Below, one piece after another: positions 59,637-64,000 of a DNA stretch of 64,000 nt (position 1 is the stretch's first letter; each line of letters opens with the position of its first letter). Source of the DNA: Desulfitobacterium hafniense DCB-2 (lineage in GTDB: Bacteria; Bacillota; Desulfitobacteriia; Desulfitobacteriales; Desulfitobacteriaceae). The stretch is from assembly GCF_000021925.1 (NCBI RefSeq), contig NC_011830.1, forward strand, positions 1,760,501 to 1,824,500, read 5' to 3'. Below the pieces are notes generated by a model. The model worked only from the letters and a program-made list of their open reading frames with translations. It made no database searches and was not told the origin of the DNA. The position numbers and the translations under genes are program-made.

Positions 59637-60572
59637 ATGGCTAATCGATACAGTAATGATAGGGGTTACCGCAGATTTTTCGCAGTTATTCTGCTGATCA
59701 TGCTGCTGAGTGCCTGGCCTGCCGCTGTGTATGCCGCAGGAGGGGACGGCACGGGACCGCTGGTAAACGGCGTTTTCAAACCGCTGGGCTTGACATCGGC
59801 AACTCTGGAGGATGGCACCAACGCCATGGATCATCAGAACGTGCCCCTAAAGCCCAAGTTCACACTGCATTTTGATAAAAATGTGGTCTATCTGATTTAT
59901 TGGAGCCGCAATAAGGAATGTTTTCACCTGTATGACGATGAGGAAAAGGAAGTCCCTATCAGTGTCACCAAAATCGATGACACTGTGGATTTTTCCAAGC
60001 GCCAATATATCTGGGTCGAGCCGGTGGAACCTTTAAAACCCGGAACCAACTACCGCCTTTATGTGGCCCCCGATCTGATCGCCAAAAATGGCGGCTCTTT
60101 GCTGGCCTCCACCACGGATGGCAAAGGTCTTACGATCCGGTTTAAAACTGCCGGGGAAAAGGCGGCGGCAGGCCCGGTCACACCTGTTCAGACTGAACCG
60201 GAGCAGGTCAACCCTGTTCAAACGGCCCCTGAGCAGGCCACTCCGACCATGCCGGAGTCCGTCGTGACAGAGCCCGCTGCCACAGAACCTGGGGCGACGG
60301 AACCGGAATCTCCCGTGACAGAGTCTGCCTCAGCAGACCCAGACACGGTAAAGCCTGCGGCGGCAGAATCTGAGCAGCCGGCCCCGGCACCGGAGACGGT
60401 ACAGAAATCGGGCGATGCACATGAACCTGTTCAGGAATCGGGCTATACACCAAGCCCCCAGGCTATCTTCGCCAAGTATTTCGCCTGGGTCTGTCTGGCC
60501 ATTATCGGGGCCTGGATAATCTATGAGATCCTCCGGCGCAGAAAAAATAGAGATAACCGGGGGGCGGAATAA
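59637..60572 (+). CDS. Membrane-anchored Ig-like surface protein
   Basis: A 311-residue protein within the ECF gene group. Signal peptide to about residue 35; a Big_5-like unit (about 40-178; VPLKPKFTLHFDKNVVYLIYW near the start and LKPGTNYRLYVAPDLIAKNGGSLL near the end); a Pro/Glu/Thr-rich linker of some 95 residues (180-275); one C-terminal membrane helix (about 283-300) with basic residues inside. So the Ig unit is displayed on a stalk above the membrane. Stop and next start overlap (TAATG). It would place a binding module beside the importer. Confidence 0.82.
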   Translation: MANRYSNDRGYRRFFAVILLIMLLSAWPAAVYAAGGDGTGPLVNGVFKPLGLTSATLEDGTNAMDHQNVPLKPKFTLHFDKNVVYLIYWSRNKECFHLYDDEEKEVPISVTKIDDTVDFSKRQYIWVEPVEPLKPGTNYRLYVAPDLIAKNGGSLLASTTDGKGLTIRFKTAGEKAAAGPVTPVQTEPEQVNPVQTAPEQATPTMPESVVTEPAATEPGATEPESPVTESASADPDTVKPAAAESEQPAPAPETVQKSGDAHEPVQESGYTPSPQAIFAKYFAWVCLAIIGAWIIYEILRRRKNRDNRGAE

Positions 60573-61036
60573 TGAAGAAACCGTCATTTGCTTTTAGAGT
60601 TGCGGCGGGCCTGATGGCGATTGCACTGATTGCCGGCGGATCCTATCTCTTTGAAGCCAAGGCTAAAGCTCAGGGCAGTATGACCGGACAGTTGGTCCCT
60701 GTGGTGCAGCAGGATGCGATAGTGGCTTATGTGGACAGCGGAGCCGTCGGCCAGCTGAGTGAACAGGAGAAGGCAGTCAAAGGGGAAGCTGCGGCGGAGC
60801 GTGATGATCAGGCTGCTTCATTGGATTTTGTGCTTAATTCGGCAGGCATTGCTGCCTACAGCCGGGTGGAGATAGGGGATATCGCGGACCCTGATAGCAG
60901 CCTGAGCCTGACCCGTCAGGAGGCCGCTAAGGTGGTTTTACGGCCCGGTACCGATGGTACCGTATCTCTGCTCGATCCGGAGCAGGGTGACAAAGTGCTG
61001 ATTAAAATTGTCGGCAAGCTGTATGTTGCGGATTAA
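60572..61036 (+). CDS. Small secreted or membrane-tethered protein of unknown function in the ECF group
   Basis: A 154-residue protein with an N-terminal hydrophobic segment (about 8-27) that may act as a signal or anchor, and an outside domain of about 115 residues (AIVAYVDSGAVGQLSEQEKA; SRVEIGDIADPDSSLSLTRQEAAKVVLRPGTDG). I do not recognise the family. Translation is coupled to the Ig-protein gene and the S component starts 31 nt later, so a role in substrate delivery or S-component assembly, like the small N subunits of Cbi/Nik systems, is possible. Confidence 0.65.
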   Translation: MKKPSFAFRVAAGLMAIALIAGGSYLFEAKAKAQGSMTGQLVPVVQQDAIVAYVDSGAVGQLSEQEKAVKGEAAAERDDQAASLDFVLNSAGIAAYSRVEIGDIADPDSSLSLTRQEAAKVVLRPGTDGTVSLLDPEQGDKVLIKIVGKLYVAD

Positions 61037-61066
61037 AGCAGCAGGGCAGAGAAAGGAAAGAATGCT

Positions 61067-61654
61067 ATGAAAATTGAGGAGTCTGTGAATTCAGGCGAAA
61101 TGGACATCATGGAAGAATCCTCGCCCTTTTTATTCCGGTTGGGCCTGGCGGATGTCATCAGGTTAACGATGTTCGGTACGCTGATCAGTGTCAGCCGTTT
61201 CCTGCTGCAGCTGCCGATTGGGGTGCCGGGCCATTCCAGCATCTACTGGATGGGGCTTTTGGTATTGGGAAAAGGGCTGATCCCCAAGTTCGGTTCCGGG
61301 ACCATTATGGGAATCGTTTCGGGAATCCTGGCTATAGTTTTTGGACTGGGCAAAGAAGGTCCCTTGCTGGCTTTCAAGTGCATTGTGCCCGGGGTTTTGA
61401 TTGATTTTCTGGCTATTTTATTCCTGCTTAAGCTGGGTTCGGTTTGGGTGGGAGCAATTATCGGGGCACTCATCAGTTTTTCCAAGCTCCTTGCCAGTAT
61501 AGCCTTGGGCGTGATTCTGGACATTCCGATGGTTTTTCTGGCGATGGGCTTCAGCTATGCCGCCATCCTGCATCTGATTTTCGGAGCCATCGGCGGAGTG
61601 ATTGCCTCTATCCTGATTAAACGCCTCAAGCCGCGCCTGGTCTCGTGGGGATAA
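61067..61654 (+). CDS. ECF transporter substrate-binding S component (substrate unknown)
   Basis: A 195-residue membrane protein with about six helices and the S-component feel: small residues in helix 1 (ADVIRLTMFGTLISVSRFLLQ), a GTIMGIVSGILAIVFGLGKEGP loop and a C-terminal Gly-rich helix (GAIGGVIASILIKRLKP). It is short-spaced in the ECF group and lacks hallmarks of BioY, ThiT, RibU, CbiM or FolT that I know. Its vitamin, metal or other ligand is unknown. Confidence 0.75.
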   Translation: MKIEESVNSGEMDIMEESSPFLFRLGLADVIRLTMFGTLISVSRFLLQLPIGVPGHSSIYWMGLLVLGKGLIPKFGSGTIMGIVSGILAIVFGLGKEGPLLAFKCIVPGVLIDFLAILFLLKLGSVWVGAIIGALISFSKLLASIALGVILDIPMVFLAMGFSYAAILHLIFGAIGGVIASILIKRLKPRLVSWG

Positions 61655-61700
61655 GGGCTCAGGCTGATCAGACAAAAGTGCAATGGGGAAGGGAGACAGC

Positions 61701-62438
61701 TTGGTGCTTACATATATTGGTATCGATGATACGGACAATCTGGAGGTAGGAGCCACCGGCGAGACAGCCAATCATTTGATTGAACTGATCGAAAGCAGAC
61801 ATTGGGGATGCTGTCAGGCGGTGACGCGCCATCAGCTTTATCTTCATCCTGACATTCCCTATACTTCCCACAATAGCTCCATGTGTTTTGTGGCCGATAT
61901 GGAAACAGGATGTATAGAAGCCTTAATGCAGGATATAAGCAGCTTCTTGAAGCGGGAGAGTGCACCTGGCTCTGATCCGGGTTTTTGTCTGGCCATAGAG
62001 GAGCAAATCCGGGAAAAAGACGCTTTGATTGATTTCGGCTATGAGGCTAAGAAAAGAGTCGTCACCAAGGCGGAGGCTTATGAGCTGGCCAAGAAAGCAA
62101 ATATTCATTTATCAGAGCATGGCGGGACAGGGTTGGGCGTGATCGGGGCGCTGGCCGGGGTGGGTCTGCGCATGACCAATAACGACGGGCGGTTCCAGGG
62201 TAAACTGAAAATCAAAGAGCCGGGAATGCTGGTTAAGGTGGGGGAAATGATCGGCAGGGGGACGATGGATGTTGTGCAAAGCCTGGATGGATACATTTTG
62301 AGCGAGGATGAGGAGGTCCGGATGGGCGATAAATTAAAGACCGTTTTGCTGGACGGCAAACGTGTTTTTCTGGTCTATCGCCGCGAAGGGATACGGGAAT
62401 GGGAAACCTGCCTGAATAATCATCTGGAAAAATACTGA
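61701..62438 (+). CDS. TiaS-like protein with N-terminal IGIDDTDN domain, bacterial
   Basis: About 245 residues. The opening TYIGIDDTDNLEVGATGETAN matches the N-terminal domain of archaeal tRNA(Ile2) agmatinylcytidine synthetase (TiaS), and GGTGLGVIGALAGVGLRMTNNDGRF resembles its second conserved block, but the OB-fold and zinc ribbon that bind tRNA are missing. Bacteria use TilS for that tRNA, so another reaction is likely. The start is uncertain: TTG 61701 or GTG 61704 behind GGGAG; ATG 61683 has no ribosome site. It lies 46 nt after the S component and may belong to the same operon. Confidence 0.65.
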   Translation: MVLTYIGIDDTDNLEVGATGETANHLIELIESRHWGCCQAVTRHQLYLHPDIPYTSHNSSMCFVADMETGCIEALMQDISSFLKRESAPGSDPGFCLAIEEQIREKDALIDFGYEAKKRVVTKAEAYELAKKANIHLSEHGGTGLGVIGALAGVGLRMTNNDGRFQGKLKIKEPGMLVKVGEMIGRGTMDVVQSLDGYILSEDEEVRMGDKLKTVLLDGKRVFLVYRREGIREWETCLNNHLEKY

Positions 62439-62505
62439 GGAAAAGGGCTGAAAGGGATAGCGAAGAAGAGGACTGAAAAAGAATACTGAGTATAAGAGGA
62501 AAGGA

Positions 62506-62730
62506 ATGAGGGATGGAGGCGGAATGGGCATTTGGATCATCAATGAAAAAGGACAATGGCAGTACGGCGGGGGAAAAAAGGATTGGGCCCGGGCGGCGGA
62601 AATCGCCGGCGGGTGTCCCTGCTTCGCTCCGGATCATGAAGATGAGCAGACTGCCGAAGAGGAGATTTCCTGTTATAATTGCCGGTTCAGACGCTGGACA
62701 GAAAGCTCCTTCACCTGTATGAAACGCTGA
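62506..62730 (+). CDS. Small cysteine-rich protein
   Basis: A 74-residue protein with five Cys (37, 39, 56, 59, 71) in GGCPCF, CYNCRFRRWT and FTCMKR. The CxxC pair plus flanking cysteines suggests a metal (zinc or Fe-S) site. ATG at 62506 follows GAGGAAAGGA; an ATG at 62524 behind GGAGGCGGA is an alternative that leaves 68 residues. Between a TiaS-like gene and an Fe-S membrane oxidoreductase on the same strand. I do not know the family. Confidence 0.65.
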   Translation: MRDGGGMGIWIINEKGQWQYGGGKKDWARAAEIAGGCPCFAPDHEDEQTAEEEISCYNCRFRRWTESSFTCMKR

Positions 62731-62757
62731 GCGGTATAGATTATGGAGAGGCAAGAG

Positions 62758-64000
62758 ATGATGGAACGCATTATTTTTTTTATCCTGGCGGCGGTTTCGC
62801 TTGGATTTTTCACTGTTTCGATCTATGAAAAACTTCGTGTCATCCGAGCGGGACGGGCGGAGGAACGGGGTGACCGGCCGCTCAGACGCTGGCGCTATTT
62901 TTTTCAGCAAGTGGTCTTGCATCAGAAAATAAGGAAACATCCTTTGTTTGGCGTGGCGCACATTTTCATCATGTGGGGGTTTGTTTTCTTGATTTTCAGC
63001 AGTATTCATATGGTGAGCAGCCGTCTTTTTGACCGGCCTTTTCCGGCTGTGTTCAGTACACCGGGATTCGTGCTGGTCAGAGATGTTTTCCTTGTGCTGG
63101 TTATTGGGGGAGTTATCGCCAGCCTGACGCGGCGTTTGTTGGTCAAGCCCGAGTGGCTGAAAAACAATGCTGAGGCTTTTATCATTCAGGCTCTGATTTT
63201 GGTGATCGTCATCAGTGAGTGGCTTTATTACGGGAAAAGCGATGAAGTTCTCCTGAAAGGAATCAGCTGGTGGGTTCATTTTCTGGCCATATTTGCGTTC
63301 TTTTTTTTGATACCTCTTTCCAAACATCTGCACATTGTGTTTGCGCCTTTTAACACTTACTGGCATACCTTGGCACCCCAAGGAGCCTTGCCGCCCGTTC
63401 ATTGCGGGGAAAACGGAAGCGGCCGTTACGGGGTCGGCAAGCCGGAGGAGTTCACCTGGAAACAGTTGTTTGACGCTTTCAGCTGTGCCAAATGCGGGCG
63501 CTGCAACGGCAGCTGCCCTGCCTATCAGTGCGGTGAGGAATTGAAGCCGAAGAGAATGAATGGGCGTCTCCGCAAATATATGGAGAAGCGCTCGGCTGTT
63601 TTCCAAGTCTCAAAGCAGGATAAAGAAAAGCAAAGCAAAAAGGGACATAAAAAAGGTCAAAACAAAGCTAAAGGTCAGGGCAGAATTGCCGGCGGAATTA
63701 TTGAAGAAGGATATCTTTGGAGCTGTACAACCTGCGGAGCCTGTATGGAAGTCTGCCCGGTGTCCTGTGAGCACCTGACCAAGATCATTGATATCCGCCG
63801 TTTTTTTGTATCACGGGATAAGGAGCTCCCTCCGGAGGTGACGGAAGTTTTGGCCGGGATTGCTGAACAGGGGATTCCTTCCGGCAGCAAACGCTCTGAA
63901 GATGTGGATTATACCTGGGCCCGGGAGATGGGGATTCCGACTTGGGCAGAACATCCTGGGGCCGAGTATTTGTATTTCGTAGGGTGCGCTCCTGCCTTTG
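62758..64000 (+). CDS. HdrD/DsrK-like Fe-S oxidoreductase with fused cytochrome b-type membrane domain (partial)
   Basis: The visible 414 residues start with a membrane part of about five to six helices (1-215; NarI/DsrM-like, with His residues in QQVVLHQKIRKHPLFGVAHIFIMWG and VHFLAIFAFFFLIPLSKHLHI able to hold haem b), followed by two 4Fe-4S motifs (CAKCGRCNGSCP and CTTCGACMEVCP) and the start of a CCG domain (YLYFVGCAPAF), where the window ends. The layout is that of HdrDE/DsrMK-like quinone-linked oxidoreductases of anaerobes. A Lys/Gln-rich insert (about 285-305) separates the two Fe-S motifs. GGAGAGG lies 7 nt before the ATG; a second ATG follows. Confidence 0.85.
   Translation, partial: MMERIIFFILAAVSLGFFTVSIYEKLRVIRAGRAEERGDRPLRRWRYFFQQVVLHQKIRKHPLFGVAHIFIMWGFVFLIFSSIHMVSSRLFDRPFPAVFSTPGFVLVRDVFLVLVIGGVIASLTRRLLVKPEWLKNNAEAFIIQALILVIVISEWLYYGKSDEVLLKGISWWVHFLAIFAFFFLIPLSKHLHIVFAPFNTYWHTLAPQGALPPVHCGENGSGRYGVGKPEEFTWKQLFDAFSCAKCGRCNGSCPAYQCGEELKPKRMNGRLRKYMEKRSAVFQVSKQDKEKQSKKGHKKGQNKAKGQGRIAGGIIEEGYLWSCTTCGACMEVCPVSCEHLTKIIDIRRFFVSRDKELPPEVTEVLAGIAEQGIPSGSKRSEDVDYTWAREMGIPTWAEHPGAEYLYFVGCAPAF

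Noticed and set aside
62233..63606. A 457-codon open frame on the minus strand.
   Set aside because: It runs antisense to the TiaS-like, Cys-rich and HdrD-like genes, has no ribosome site and a low-complexity composition.
1..64000. CRISPR arrays, prophage, insertion sequences or integrases.
   Set aside because: No regularly spaced repeats, transposase, integrase or phage structural genes were found on either strand. The repeats found are regulatory half-sites, terminators or coding repeats.

Overview
The window reads as chromosome of a low-to-mid G+C Gram-positive anaerobe, most likely Desulfitobacterium or a close relative in the Peptococcaceae. Supporting signs are a VanX-VanW-ligase-VanRS cluster without vanH (the arrangement reported for the vanI cluster of D. 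hafniense), exported multi-flavin reductases with covalent-FMN motifs, an HdrD/DsrK-like membrane iron-sulfur protein, CWB2-anchored surface proteins and Gram-positive ribosome binding sites. The genus is an inference; no rRNA or complete tRNA gene was seen.

Layout. 0-9.7 kb: D,D-carboxypeptidase, DUF4256 protein, methyltransferase, 3-methyladenine glycosylase, MarR-MATE pair with a near-perfect palindromic operator, MFS exporter, a decayed ABC-2 permease, AbrB plus acyltransferase. 8.8-14.3 kb: a MerR regulator next to two large exported flavoproteins (double FMN-binding flavocytochrome-type reductase and a Tat-exported Old Yellow Enzyme fusion) behind a promoter with the 19-nt spacer typical of MerR control. 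14.5-15.7 kb: a riboflavin-transporter candidate under an FMN riboswitch and attenuator. 15.8-22.1 kb: a D-Ala-D-Lac glycopeptide-resistance operon (vanX, murF, vanW, ligase, vanR, vanS). 22.1-31.4 kb: duplicated van leader DNA with 11-bp phased half-sites, then a six-gene ABC operon mixing sugar-importer parts (MalF, MalG, MalK, binding protein) with MacA/MacB-like parts, then a second two-component system. 31.4-41 kb: decayed signal peptidase and two-component fragments, two PadR cassettes (one with DUF2812; one with two DUF1048 proteins and a DrrAB exporter), a TVP38 protein and an EmrB-type exporter fused to CBS domains. 41-47.4 kb: GNAT, TauE/SafE, a Phd-RelE/ParE type toxin-antitoxin pair, TetR with a double operator and its MacB-type ABC exporter, Hsp20.

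47.9-64 kb looks the least described. A cytoplasmic XRE-type regulator carries two Ig-like domains of the kind usually found on secreted proteins. Divergent from it are a roughly 300-nt structured leader, a 41-codon leader ORF coupled by ATGA overlap to a secreted Ig-like protein, a 1916-residue surface protein (six-bladed NHL propeller, Ig/FN3 domains, three CWB2 repeats), a complete ECF importer (EcfA1, EcfA2, EcfT, S component) interleaved with a membrane-anchored Ig-like protein and a small secreted protein, then a TiaS-like protein, a Cys-rich small protein and an HdrD/DsrK-like Fe-S membrane protein that runs off the end.

Two ideas stand out. First, VanR-type tandem sites appear to extend control beyond the resistance operon to the hybrid ABC transporter. 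Second, the Ig-domain regulator, leader RNA, surface proteins and ECF importer may form one surface-capture and uptake system with an Ig-domain regulator. Both are inferences from sequence layout. Start codons were moved from the longest frame where a ribosome binding site or family alignment supported it.
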